Assembly (NCBI GenBank): GCA_001599935.1
Contig: BCIJ01000005.1
Span: forward strand, 558,001 to 622,000
DNA length: 64,000 nucleotides
DNA from: Holtermannia corniformis
Lineage: Eukaryota; Basidiomycota; Tremellomycetes; Holtermanniales
Reading direction: 5' to 3'
Below, in pieces: positions 33,001 to 43,502 of this stretch. The position numbers were made by a program, and so were the translations under genes. Position 1 is the stretch's first letter. The number at the start of each line of letters is the position of its first letter. The notes under the pieces were generated by a model that worked only from the letters and a program-made list of their open reading frames with translations, was not told the origin of the DNA and searched no databases.

Positions 33001-34146
33001 AGGCAACGACGGTCAGTCAGGTCATCATTCACTGTTGCTGCTAATCGTGGCAGACTGTCTTTACCGAGGATTGTCAACGTTCGCAAAGGAGATGGCGACG
33101 GTCAGCATGATACTTGGTCAGTCGACCGGTTGAAGATTGTGACCGTCATGCTCAGCGACGACAGGTCTTTCGACTAGTAAAAGCCTCGTTCTGATAGACG
33201 AGCTTGGTCGGGGCACTTCACCCGAGGAAGGGGTCGGCATCGCTCACGCCATCGGCGAAGCGCTGATCGAGAGAGGGGTCAGTCGACCAGAAAGCATCCG
33301 GGGATTGTACTCACCAGGCTAGGCGTGGACGTTCTTCACGACACACTTCCGACCTTTGAGCAGCACACTTGCCCATCATGCTGGTTTTGTCAAGTAAGCC
33401 TTGTACGACGCATGGCTGTGCTCACTTAGTGACACTTGTTCAGCCTGCATCTTTCAGTTCAGCAAGTCAGTCGCAGCCCGTCCTATAGGAAATGGCATGC
33501 TGGACTTACTTTAGCAAGGCCATCAAAGGTGGAGAAGCCAGCCGAGGCTTGGTCTTTCGCTACAAGGTCAAAGAGGGCTCTTGCCATGCAAAGCATTACG
33601 GTCAGTCTGTCACTCACTGTGATCTTGCAATGCTCAAGGTCACGCAAGGTCTCGAGCTCGCACGCATGTCGTCGCTTCCCGATGAAGTCATGCGCATAGC
33701 TTTAGAAGTGGTGGATGCCATGAATAAAGCTGAGGCAGACGGTAAGTCGCGATCGAGAGTGCTGTTGAGAGCTCATCAGGACAAGCCAGAACACACAGCG
33801 AGAGCAACGTACTATCACTTCGCCGGACAGCAACCCTACAGGTGGGTACTTGGGATACTACAGTCGACGTCGCTAAACCTTTGCGTAGCTGCTGTCGAAA
33901 CTCGAGCAGGTCGTCAGGGCTTCGAAAATGAACTCACGTCAATTGATAGTGTACCTCCAGAGTCTCAAGCGAGACTGCGTCGACAGCTTGGCGACTGCCC
34001 GGGTACTGCAGTCAAGCCTTGGGGGTAAACAGCGCAGACCTGAGTCCGAATCAGCTATAACAGCACTCACAGCAGAAAGAGCTTCATCAGACTGCTCGGA
34101 GACACGCGGAGTGATCGACCTGAGGAGTAGTAGCCCCGATGTGTGA
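30050..34146 (+). CDS. MSH4: meiotic MutS homologue Msh4
   Basis: With Msh5 it forms the MutS-gamma clamp that stabilises crossover intermediates. No mismatch-recognition domain I is present, as expected for Msh4. Start MYQGTSIARPESRYG, then IVAVTCSQGTGLDIGIAAWD, HHLTIYLPKLVLVPDTLLP, YLELKQGDIFGPGTLLIQYA, TMFIDHETAANLELVSNSLS, GALNHTKTPMAARLLRSAIL and SLFAVRADLNKLLDVARVSY. The ATPase Walker A is IGGPNMAGKTTYLKMIGLV, formed across an intron (32829-32877). Then come YRGLSTFAKEMATVSMIL, Walker B SLVLIDELGRGTSPEEGVGI, and the His switch WTFFTTHFRPL. The C-terminus reads MNSRQLIVYLQSLKRD and ends VIDLRSSSPDV. Many short introns, some positions approximate. The conserved Ser of the usual GPNMSGKTT loop is Ala here, which keeps the GxxxxGKT core. 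Confidence 0.93.
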
Positions 34147-34318
34147 CCTACGCGAGAACATTATGTACAATAGCATTGGCTCATGTTACAACACCTGCTG
34201 TCATGTACATCTGCCCACCAGTTTACTCGTCTGGCTTGAGCTCTGCATCGTAAGGCTGGGCTGTAATCTGCGTTTGGTAAGACTTACCGCAGGAAGTGCT
34301 TCACAATTGAAAGTCAGA

Positions 34319-37300
34319 TCAATCGCCAAAGCGATCCATCAGACGGGGCCGACTTGGCACTTTATCAGAGGGGGGACTTGACATGCGGGCAGCAAGAGTC
34401 GGCTTGTTGAGTTCGGAAGTCGAAGTCTGTGCCAATATCTTGGTGGCAAAATTGGATCTCACCACAGGCTTGTTCGCCTCGGGTGTCGAGAAGAAGTCCG
34501 TAGCGAGGATCGGATGGGGTGGCGCAGCCGTAGGACCCAGTCGTTTCGCAAAGGTGATACTGACATTCGCGCGCGTGGCATCGTCTTGCCCCCCGCGATC
34601 ACTGCGTGGTGCTAGCGATGCATCTTGCGGGGTTGAAGGTGTTAGCATCGACATCCGCTGCAGCAAGGAAGGTGCTCGGAACGCATGAGCGGAACTGTTG
34701 GAAGTGCTGCTGACATTCAGCGCAGAGTCTGCGGACGCGTTGGTAGCAGTCATGGGGGTTGCCGGGGGGTTTGCCATACGTGAAGCAAGATCAGGGACAG
34801 GACTAGGGTTCGCATTGTCTGCGCCTGGAGGCGTCGGCTTCCGTGTCGTCGTCACGATTGGATGGACAGATGCTGACGATCGTGACCCCGATAGCAGATG
34901 TGATGGCAGTGAAGGAGGAGTGGGAGGAGGACGCGAAGATGGAGGGGGCTGCACTTCAACGACCTTCGATATCCTCGATGCCAGATCCCGAGCTCCGCCC
35001 TGTCGCGATATCTCGGCGCGCGACGAAGCGCCACTGCGTGTCATCGGACTGGGACTTCGTTGAGGTCGCGGTTGCGGAGCGTCACGAAGCCCTTGTACGT
35101 AGCTGTGACTGACATTCCGCGGTGCGCAAGGCGATCGTGAGCGCCCGAGATGCGGAGGCCTGTCGTTTACGCTAGTTCGCCTACGAATCGGACTTCGACT
35201 TCGAGACCGGAAGCGACGAGGTGACGGTGACCGAGAACGATATCTGTCACGAGGTGGCCGCATATCGGGGTGATAGAATTGCGTGCGAGATGGTGGCGGA
35301 GAGAAAGAAGGTGATCGTGGTTGACGGGGTGGTAGATCTCGCCAAGCGTGTTGTCGTCTATCCGGACTTGTCGACGAGTCGCTGGTATCGTACGCACGAC
35401 GACGGTCCTCACAGGGAAGGGGCGGACTTGGGCTGCGCTCGCGACGGCCTCGAGGGGGCGAGTAAGCCGACGCTCGATGAAGTGGCCGAGGTGAACGACT
35501 TCTCGATCTTCCCCGTTGAGGGGCGACTGAGCCGCCGCTATCTCTTTGACCTTGTGGCGGCGGTGCACAATCTTGAGGGTGGGTAGCAGCTGGTATAGAA
35601 GACGCCACACTAACGTTCGGCGCTGTTTTTGTGACGACCGGAGGGGGGCATGAAGGTAGTGTCGACACCCGCTGAGACAGGTCCTTTTTCTTGACGAACG
35701 CCTTCTCCGTGCCGCTGCTCAATGACAGACGTGCGGCTAGCGGAAGCGCAGCAGGTCTAGTGATGCTCCGAGACACTGGTTTTGCCGGCAGTGTGGTCGG
35801 ACGTACAGGCACTGGCGCAGGTACCAATGGAGCCGCCAGTGACGTACGCATGACCGGCATCGAGTGAGACGCGCACTTGACCACTGGAACTGTGGTACAG
35901 TCATTGGCTGAAGGATGCGATGTCGACTTCGTAGCTTGAGTAAGGCAACCAGTCGTTTTCTTTTTGAGCGCATTTGCTTGCCTGTTCGCATGGTGACTTG
36001 CGGCGACTGCTGCATGTTTCGAGGCCGCCGAAGGCTCAGGATAGAGGGCAGAGTCAAACACGGCAGAGACCTGTGTCTCTTTGCTCGCGGTCCGGGCCGC
36101 ATGAATGTCACCCGACTTGTTGATGACAGACACAATCTCTGGCGCTCGTTCCGGTACCGAGCGAGCGCCAGGGGTCTTATCACCGCTCACACAGCTATCA
36201 ACGTCGACCAGCGAGTCATCGACGGATTCTGCGGCGACGGTTGAGCGAGGTGGCGAAGCTGGCTGTTGACGGGCTGACTGGTCTTGCACGGAGCACCCTG
36301 GTAGCTCGACGAAAGCAGCTAATGGTGATTTCTCCAGACGGGCCGCAAGCTTGACCGTGGTTGAGATTGTGAAATCATCGAGTGATACCACTTTCCCAGA
36401 CTGTGGAGAATGGTAGAGACCGGTGCTGCTCGGGGTCTTGCACAGTGTTGGGGCCAAAGGCACAGCGGAAGCTCGCACCGCGTTGGCCTCGGTTCTGGAC
36501 ACGCTTTCCGAGTGACGATTTGTCGCACGAGCAGTGCTCGAGAAAGATGAAGCGTCTGCGAGTGGTTTGGACGCTGACGTGTTGGCACTTGGCCCGCTTG
36601 TGACCGTGCCTTTGTCGCTTGCGTTGGACTGTTGACTCGGACGCACCGCTGACCGGACACTTGTACTCCCAGGATCCTGCGTAACAAGAAGGGGTTGTGC
36701 CGCTGACTTGGACTTCCCAAACGGATTAGGTTGAGTCGACTTGCGAACCGGAGGAGTCGCCACCAGAGCTTCCCTAGCCCCGCTAAGGAAGGGCGATGGG
36801 AAGGCAACCGGGACTGCGACGGTCGACCTAGCGTTCTCCCAGTGCATTTTTGTCGTCATGAACACCGATGCAGGGGTTGCCGGGGTACCAGGTAGCGGGG
36901 TTGACATTGCTTGCGCCTGCAAGCTGGCGGCTGGCACCGGCGTCATGTTCGGCTCCTGCTTGAGCACGATCGTCTGCTGCGAGGTTGAGGCGAGGCATGA
37001 AGACCTCGTACCAGCGTTCTTGGGTGGCGTCGCCCACTTTTTCTTGAGTTTCTCCTTCAGAAGCTGCTCGCGCAGACAAAGCTGAGGGGGCTCCTCTGCA
37101 GCTCTTATCTGGGAGGCGGTCGGTTTGGGAGTGGGAGTCAACGCTGAGGCGCTCGAGATGACCGCGGGTGCAGGTGAGTTACTCTTGTGAGATTCCCCAG
37201 ACGGCTCCTGAAGCGCGGTTGCTTGCGGATCGGCAGCGTCGGGAGCGTTCAGCACCTCGCGTTCATCTGCAGAGAGCAAAGATCTTGAGGCAGTCTTTCG

Positions 37301-37852
37301 TTTCTTCGTCTTGGTTGGACGAATGGCAGTTTCGACGTCACTTGTTGGCTCGGTCGCAGTGGCGTCAGCTGCAGACGCCAATGATGATGCGCGGCGTTTG
37401 CTGGCCGTCGTCGAGCCAGATGCCGACGTAGACGAATCAATTGCTGACGGCTGGCTAGAAGGAATGGTAGTCGAGGTTGGTAGAGATGAGAGTGTTTGGG
37501 GAGGTGCACGGGGCAAGTGTAACGGATCAACACCGCCATTCTTCACATTCGGGACAAGTATGCCGGCTTGACGTGATGAGGTAGGCTGGTTGCCTATGGA
37601 CGTGGAGCAGAGCGGCGTTGGAAGAGGCTGGCCGGACAGCCACAGGTCCAGAGGGACATAAATGTTGCCGCCGACCCATACGAGTCCACGGGACGTTGAT
37701 GGTACCTGTATTGATGCCTCCAGCGTGGCTGGACGGGAGGCGTCATGGAGCACCTGAGGTCCTGTACTATTCGAACGGCTCCTATCCTGCCTCGCACGAA
37801 GCTGATGCTGCATGTTTGGGACAAGCTTGGTCGGATGCGTCGTTGAAGTCAT
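34319..37852 (-). CDS. long disordered RS-rich protein, unknown
   Basis: A single uninterrupted frame of 1177 residues, unusual among intron-rich neighbours. The first 780 residues are Ser/Thr/Pro/Ala-rich with few hydrophobic residues; an exception is the helix CLREQLLKEKLKKKWATPP near residue 265. Roughly residues 790-930 form an RS/SP domain (RGRSRSRSPRP, RYRSRSPSPRRFRSRSRSP), typical of splicing-linked nuclear proteins. The last 200 residues repeat a short motif of the form L-x-x-R-M/I (LASRISK, LASRMAN, LLQRMSM, LAARMSS, LMDRFGD). The N-terminus contains SRGLVWVGGNIYVPLDLWLS. No RNA-binding or enzymatic domain seen. Stop at 34319, convergent with MSH4 with 172 bp between. Confidence 0.8.
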   Translation of the reverse strand: MTSTTHPTKLVPNMQHQLRARQDRSRSNSTGPQVLHDASRPATLEASIQVPSTSRGLVWVGGNIYVPLDLWLSGQPLPTPLCSTSIGNQPTSSRQAGILVPNVKNGGVDPLHLPRAPPQTLSSLPTSTTIPSSQPSAIDSSTSASGSTTASKRRASSLASAADATATEPTSDVETAIRPTKTKKRKTASRSLLSADEREVLNAPDAADPQATALQEPSGESHKSNSPAPAVISSASALTPTPKPTASQIRAAEEPPQLCLREQLLKEKLKKKWATPPKNAGTRSSCLASTSQQTIVLKQEPNMTPVPAASLQAQAMSTPLPGTPATPASVFMTTKMHWENARSTVAVPVAFPSPFLSGAREALVATPPVRKSTQPNPFGKSKSAAQPLLVTQDPGSTSVRSAVRPSQQSNASDKGTVTSGPSANTSASKPLADASSFSSTARATNRHSESVSRTEANAVRASAVPLAPTLCKTPSSTGLYHSPQSGKVVSLDDFTISTTVKLAARLEKSPLAAFVELPGCSVQDQSARQQPASPPRSTVAAESVDDSLVDVDSCVSGDKTPGARSVPERAPEIVSVINKSGDIHAARTASKETQVSAVFDSALYPEPSAASKHAAVAASHHANRQANALKKKTTGCLTQATKSTSHPSANDCTTVPVVKCASHSMPVMRTSLAAPLVPAPVPVRPTTLPAKPVSRSITRPAALPLAARLSLSSGTEKAFVKKKDLSQRVSTLPSCPPPVVTKTAPNVSVASSIPAATHPQDCAPPPQGQRDSGGSVAPQRGRSRSRSPRPLHRASAYSPPRGRRERSPSPPLPCEDRRRAYDTSDSSTSPDRRQHAWRDLPPRQPRSPSFSPPPSRTQFYHPDMRPPRDRYRSRSPSPRRFRSRSRSPIRRRTSVNDRPPHLGRSRSPCAPRNVSHSYVQGLRDAPQPRPQRSPSPMTRSGASSRAEISRQGGARDLASRISKVVEVQPPPSSRPPPTPPSLPSHLLSGSRSSASVHPIVTTTRKPTPPGADNANPSPVPDLASRMANPPATPMTATNASADSALNVSSTSNSSAHAFRAPSLLQRMSMLTPSTPQDASLAPRSDRGGQDDATRANVSITFAKRLGPTAAPPHPILATDFFSTPEANKPVVRSNFATKILAQTSTSELNKPTLAARMSSPPSDKVPSRPRLMDRFGD

Positions 37853-38289
37853 GATCTGCTCGCGGTCTCAACGGATCGTCTGGGCGGTGGTGAGATATCG
37901 GAAGGCGAGGTGTGATCGTTTCCTAAGCTGACCTTGTGGGGACTATCGCCGCCTCTGTTCGCAGACCATGCTGTTCTTTCAATGAGCGATAGTAGTGAGC
38001 TCCTCCCAAAAATCAGTAGAGTTGCCGGCACAGACATTCAGCGTTTCAGGTTTATCGACAAGCACATGAAGCAGCGTTCCCAGCTTGTGGCGCGCCTGAG
38101 TGGCATGGATTGCAGGGGCGCCGTCCAGACTGGAACGCACGCTGTTGATGATCGCGTCAATTAGAGCTGCCAGACTCCTGTCAGGCGGTTCACTGCCATC
38201 ATCGCTTCTTACATCAAGTGCTCAATAAGCCAGGTAAGTACAAATGGTGTTCTGCGCGCTGCGCCTGGCCTACAGCTGACACCTGCAGT
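37853..38289. other. intergenic between divergent RS-rich and RhoGEF genes
   Basis: About 437 bp. A 60-residue frame on the plus strand, 37982-38164 (MSDSSELLPKISRVAG...), has moderately coding-like composition but no recognised family. An intron-like segment (GTAAGT... about 38234 to CTGCAG 38288) ends just before the RhoGEF start, so the RhoGEF transcript may have a 5' leader exon here. Confidence 0.4.
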
Positions 38290-41200
38290 ATGACACGGTC
38301 ACGCTCGGCGTCAATCGCGACGGCTCGTCTGACGCGTCACGATGTGCCTCCTGTCCCCTCCCCCTCGTCGACGTCAGCGTCCCACTCGCATCGCAGACCA
38401 TACACGGCCGAGTTCCCGAATCCTTCGCGCTCGTACACGGACACCAGCGTCAAGCCGCCTCCGATGCCTCTTGCGTTATTTGCCGGTGTCGAGGCCGCCG
38501 CAATGCTGGCACTGGGGACTGGCACAACCAAAGAAGGGCCGCAATTTGACAATCGTGAGGGCCAGCCAGATTCTGCTTCCATCCACTCCTTGCCAGCTCC
38601 CAACACATTTGCGAGCTCCCACGCACAGAGTCCAAGATCACGCAAAACGTCGGCTCGATCGCAGACAGCGGTCCCGAGGACACCAAGCCGCGTACAGTCA
38701 GACGCATCAACGAGCGAGATCGGCCCGGGACGCTCTTCGCACGTCTTTCCCTCTCGCAGACCGTCCCTTACTCCAGATCCGGGTGGGTTCCGGGGGGTGT
38801 TACCCTGCGGTCCCTCATTCCTGTCTTATTCCCCTCCGCCGATGCCTGCGTCCTCTCCCGGTCCAAAGGCACGTACTGCAAGTAGCAGTCGGCGCGGTTC
38901 TTCGCCGTCCCCAAGCGGAATTAGACGAGACTCGAACGCCGACAGCAGTACCAATGCCTTGGGCTTAGGTGGCATGACCGGGACGACCATCACGGCGTCA
39001 GACGCTGCAGCACACGTTGAGCTTGCACCGTCTCGCCCGCCACGTTCGCAACGCCGCATCTCAAGCATCGTTCATCCCGCCATGCCATTATTCGAAGCCA
39101 GCGAGCCGGCACGTTCTCCTCAATCTGAGTCTTCGCCGCCACAGCCGTTCCCATCGGCGCCGTTGACGCCGCTCGATACCTCCGTATCCTCGACTCCTTC
39201 AACCGGGTCGTACTTTACGGCTCCCCATGAGCCTTCACGGTCTTCGTCCCGTTCGAGTACATCGTCCGCTGAGGAGCCGATGGATAACTTTCTATCTTCG
39301 CCTGCGTTCAAGCGCTTGAATGCATTTGCGAAAGCGCAGAAACTCGACGAGGACGACATCTCTGTCAAGTCAAGTCCCCAGCCGACTCGATACAAAGTAC
39401 ATTCCCCGCGACCCGTGTCAAGCCGAGAACGAGCCGACTCGGGGGTTGTTGGCACTGTACGAGCTACCCGACCACGAGCAACGTCAAAGCCGCCGCGTCC
39501 AGCTACGCCGCCTGCGCGCCACCATGCTCGCCACAACAATGAGGACCTCAAGTCTCCAACGCCAATCATGACGACGCCGACATTGCCAGCGATACACCGC
39601 ATGGCGGCATTAGAGCAGGGTGCGAGATCCCCCTCATCTAGTGGATCCAGCTTCGGCGGTACACCCCGCACGCCACTCACGGAGCGATCTCGGAGACCGT
39701 CTGCTGTCGAAACAACTCCTCATGCACGAACGCGCGAAAACACTGTCAAGTCGAACGCTACGGCGCTGTTGGACAGCGGCGATCAGACTTCCATTGCAAC
39801 CCCGAAGGCGACCCCCAAGGAAGCGCATGCACGTCCACGACGTACGAGCGAACTGAGTGCGGCGCCATCCGAGCATCGGAACTCCATGGCGAGGCGTATG
39901 AGTGATCTGCGCGGGCTGGTCGCGGGCCTTGGACTCGACTTGGACATGGACGATGAGGATCCCCAAGAAGAGGTGCTTGCACTAGATACCACTATCGACT
40001 TTGACGGGTACGACTCGGCATTAGAGCAGGATAGTGATGCCGACAGCCCGACGGAATTTCCCTCACCATCATTCGAAGTCGAGACACGTCGTGACCAACG
40101 GCTGCAGAGCGACTCGAGCCTGCCATATGTACGGGATGGTCCGCCAACGCCACCCTTGACAGGCAAACTGGCGACGATCGAACTACCCGCAAGCCGCGGT
40201 ATCAGTCCGCCACTACCTGCTCGGCCGCCGGTTCAACGGCCTGTTGTTCCGCCAGTGCCAACCGCAGAGCAAACCCACGTTGTGCGTCTTCCAGCACGAG
40301 CGCCGACCTTGCGACACCACAAGTCACAGCCAACATTGCACAAGCAGCACCATCTCCCACCATCACCGCCTCGTCCAGCGCCGCCTCAGCGATCTGAAAC
40401 GTTCGACGTGGCCAGTGCGGGGTATAGCGCCGCACAGCGCCTCGGGGCCACTGAAGAGCGGTCCGACTCGATCGCCAACAATTCTGCAAAGACATGGCGT
40501 ACGGCCTTACGGTCCGAACACGAGTTCAGCATCCTACTGGACCGCTTTGGACCGATGGAGATTCGCCGCCAAGAAGTCATCTGGGAATTGTGTGAAACGG
40601 AGCACGCATTTGTCGTGAGCCTGCGCACGGTTCTGAGGCTGTTCGCACAGCCTCTGCGAACGCCACAAGGTCGCTGGATTGAAGGCATCGCACCCGACAT
40701 TTCACGATTGTTCGACTGGCTCGACGATATCGTCCAGCTCCACTCGCGCATTGATACAGCGTTGAAGGAGATGCGCAAAGCACAGGGCCCAATCGTACTG
40801 CGCTTCGCAGACGTGTTCCAGCCGTTTGCGAGCAAGCTCGAGGTCCACTTGCCGTACCTCGTCAAGTTTGACAAGGTGACAAAGGCAATCGAGGACATGA
40901 CGCGCAACCCGCAAAGTGACTTTGGCGAGTTTGTGCGCATGCAAACTGAAGCGCCGGAATGCGGGTCCATGTCGCTTGCCAGTTTCCTTCTGAAGCCGGT
41001 ACAGAGGCTCATGAAGTATCCTCTGTTCTTCAAAGTATGTAATTGCCCACAGATCAAGTGCACCCCGCTCACTTTGGCAGCTGTTGCGCGACCTCACGCC
41101 TAGCTCGCACCCGGATCACCTCCCGATCCTCGCCGTGCTGCACTTGACCGACTCGCTGATCCGCATGATGCAAGAGGTCAAAGCGCGTGAGGAAAAGTAC

Positions 41201-42479
41201 GAGACGCTCAAGGCTTTGCAGCCGCGAATCCGAGGTCTGCCAGACTCGTTCATCCTCGCCTCTCGGCAACGACACCTGATCGCTCAAGGTCTCTTGCACA
41301 AGGTCGCCGTACCCGACAAGGACCGCGCCGCGATGCAAGCGTTTCACTCGCCGCCTGACATCTCACAACTGTACGGCGTCAAGGGCGCGGCCGCTTCGCC
41401 GCGTTCGCCGCAGAATGTGTACCCAAGGCCCGAGTCGACGTTTTCAGACTCGTCAGACGCGTCGCTACTCACAACCTCATCGACGACGTCGTCGGCTTGG
41501 ACGGCACCATCGACGCAAAGTTCAGCACCTTCGGGGTACGCGTCGACGACGATCTCTAGTAATCTCCGGCCCGACTCGATCGCGTCGTCTCGGACCTCGT
41601 TGTACGACGCACGGCGGGCCGCTGTCCCTATCCTTCCGCATGATCCAAGGGAAAAGATCAAGTCGAAGAACAAGGAGACCGCCGTCTACGTGTTTGTCTT
41701 TTCCGACCTCGTCCTCTTCACGACGCCAGTCAGTGAGAAGTCGGGCCTGCTCAAAGGCAGCGGCAAGAAGGCCAGGGAAAGACCTGAAGGCGGGTGGAAA
41801 CTCATTGCCGAGCCGTACGCGCTCGCAAAGGCGGTGGCAGTTCGCGACCTAGCGGGAAGCTTGCGTGCGTACACTGGTTGCAGACTCTGGAGAAAAGCTG
41901 ACATCGCGTGTAGGCTACGAACATTTAATCGCCGTGGATATTGTCGCCGTCGAGATGACGAGCTGCGGCCAGCGCTTGTCTGGTACCACGAACACGGTGT
42001 TCCTGACACTACAGGAGCGAAGCAGCACGTTGCGCTCGCCTCAGGGACCGAGCCGGGTACTGTCGCAAACGTATCACAAGTGGCTGAGCGCTCTGGAGCG
42101 ATCTTGCCAGACGACGCTCGCCACTATGACGGCGCGGCACCCGGGCACACCGGATCTCGCCAACCCCAAGGCGATCCCTCGCAGCCCGAGCCTTCAGCAA
42201 CGCCAGCATCTCCAGGAAGTCGGTCAAGTCGTCGGCAACGTCACAGCAGCGAAAAGCGGAGCGTTCCATTCCGTACGAAACCTTGCGTCTCTGACGGGTC
42301 CGATCCCATCGTCTGTCGAGGAGCTTGAGCGGGAAGAACGAGACTGGTGGGAGATGCGGCTGCACCAAGTCCAGCAGGAGACGGAGAAAGACATATTGAG
42401 CGGCGGACTGTTTGAGGCGTTTGTGTCGAAGCCGACCGAGGCCGAGTGGATGACTGATGAGCGTCGAAGGCGGCGGTAG
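38290..42479 (+). CDS. Rho guanine-nucleotide exchange factor (DH-PH)
   Basis: Activator of a Rho-type GTPase. The first 750 residues are disordered and Ser/Pro-rich (SSRRGSSPSPSGIRRD; many SP and RXXS sites). The DH domain starts at RRQEVIWELCETEHAFVVSL and continues QPLRTPQGRWIEGIAPDISR, FQPFASKLEVHLPYLVKFDK and MSLASFLLKPVQRLMKYPLF, the signature helix. Intron 41035-41080 joins LFFK to LLRDLTPSSHPDHL. The PH-like region has NKETAVYVFVFSDLVLFTTP, a long insert, then LIAVDIVAVEMTS after a second intron (about 41870-41913). The tail has EELEREERDWWEMRLHQVQQ, a coiled coil. The start at 38290 directly follows an acceptor-like CAG, so an upstream leader exon is likely. Confidence 0.88.
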
Positions 42480-42518
42480 CAAGTGGTGTTGTAGAATCGC
42501 TGTGATCTCGCTCATGCT

Positions 42519-42539
42519 ACAAGTTGGCTGCCAAACCCC
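42519..42539 (+). promoter_or_regulatory. 21-bp dispersed motif, copy 2
   Basis: ACAAGTTGGCTGCCAAACCCC, 113 bp before the ATP19 start from motif end. It differs from the copy at 8964-8984 by one base and has the same orientation. Core TTGGC-T-GCCAA is a perfect inverted repeat. Probable shared upstream element; inference. Confidence 0.45.
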
Positions 42540-42652
42540 ACCGGCTGATAACGCCGTGGCTGCTGTCGGCGATTGCATTGTAACCCCCTTTCGCCGCTGC
42601 ACCAAGCAGGTCAGGTATAGCTCTTATAGACTGTCCTCCATCCATCCTCAAA

Positions 42653-43502
42653 ATGTCCTACACTATTGCTGGCCGGGTCATCAAGGTGAGTCAGGGCTAG
42701 GAAATCGTCGGGCGGCTTTTCTGCATCGAATCCGATCACAAAGAGCTGACTTTGCGCCTGCAGAACGAGTACCTGTATGTCTCTTAGCGCTGTATCAAGG
42801 CGTCTGGTACTGATCAGTCATCTTCAACCATTCACCGCTCCTTTCAATCTCGCTCATGGATTATTTGTGAACGCCATCCGTGATCCGAAACTGTCCATCC
42901 ATTACAACACTATCCCAATACTGTCCCACATTCGCCGTCTGTACGCTCGCAAATATCCGCAGCGCTCTCGGTACGATCCTTTCTACCGTCGGCATTGCCG
43001 TCGCTGCTACCTCGGGCGGTGACAAGGCCGCCGCTCCGACCACTGGCAAGGCTCAGCCCATCGACAAGGTCGACGTCGGAGCTTCCTCGAGGTGAGTGCC
43101 ATTGCCCAACTCACTTGATCGAGTGCTGCTGGTCGAGTGCTGCTGGTCGAAGTCGTCTGCTGGCTCAAGCACGATGGGCAAGCTTGCCTTGCGCAGCCCG
43201 GTAGCTGCGCTTGTTGCAACTCTGTTCCGCCCAGTTGAGGCCGTCTTGCCCAGAGCCCGGTGTTATCTCGGCCGGCTCAGCTTCAGCCTTCGCTACACGC
43301 CCCATCGTCAGCTTTCTGCTTTCGCCCACTCGTAACATCTTCCCGTCAACCGCCTGATGCTGACCATGAATTCTACTTTTGCAGCGAAGAGGAGGCATTG
43401 TAAGTAATCGACTTTGTCTTTGTGGTCCTGCGTGCTGACTCGATTCGTAGCATCAGGCAATTTGTTGCCGAGGCCGAAAAGGAAGAGAAGCACGGTCACT
43501 GA
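42653..43502 (+). CDS. ATP19: mitochondrial ATP synthase subunit K (Atp19)
   Basis: Small inner-membrane subunit of the F1Fo ATP synthase dimer interface. Five exons give exactly 79 residues: 42653-42685 (MSYTIAGRVIK), 42764-42774 (11 nt), 42963-43091, 43385-43399 (15 nt) and 43451-43502. The product reads MSYTIAGRVIKNEYLALGTI, then the membrane helix LSTVGIAVAATSGG. It ends KVDVGASSSEEEAFIRQFVA and EAEKEEKHGH, the usual basidiomycete form as remembered. All four introns have GT...AG ends (78, 188, 293 and 51 nt); three are longer than the local norm. The third intron holds two tandem copies of GAGTGCTGCTGGTC (43121-43148). Confidence 0.9.
43121..43148 (+). repeat. 14-bp tandem duplication in an ATP19 intron
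   Basis: Two perfect head-to-tail copies of GAGTGCTGCTGGTC, followed by a partial third (GAAGTCGTCTGCTGG). Lies inside the 293-nt third intron of ATP19. Probably replication slippage. Confidence 0.7.

Noticed and set aside
37982..38164. A 60-codon frame (MSDSSELLPKIS...) between two divergent genes
   Set aside because: Composition is plausible but no family, no clear splice structure, and it sits in a likely promoter or leader; not called as a gene.
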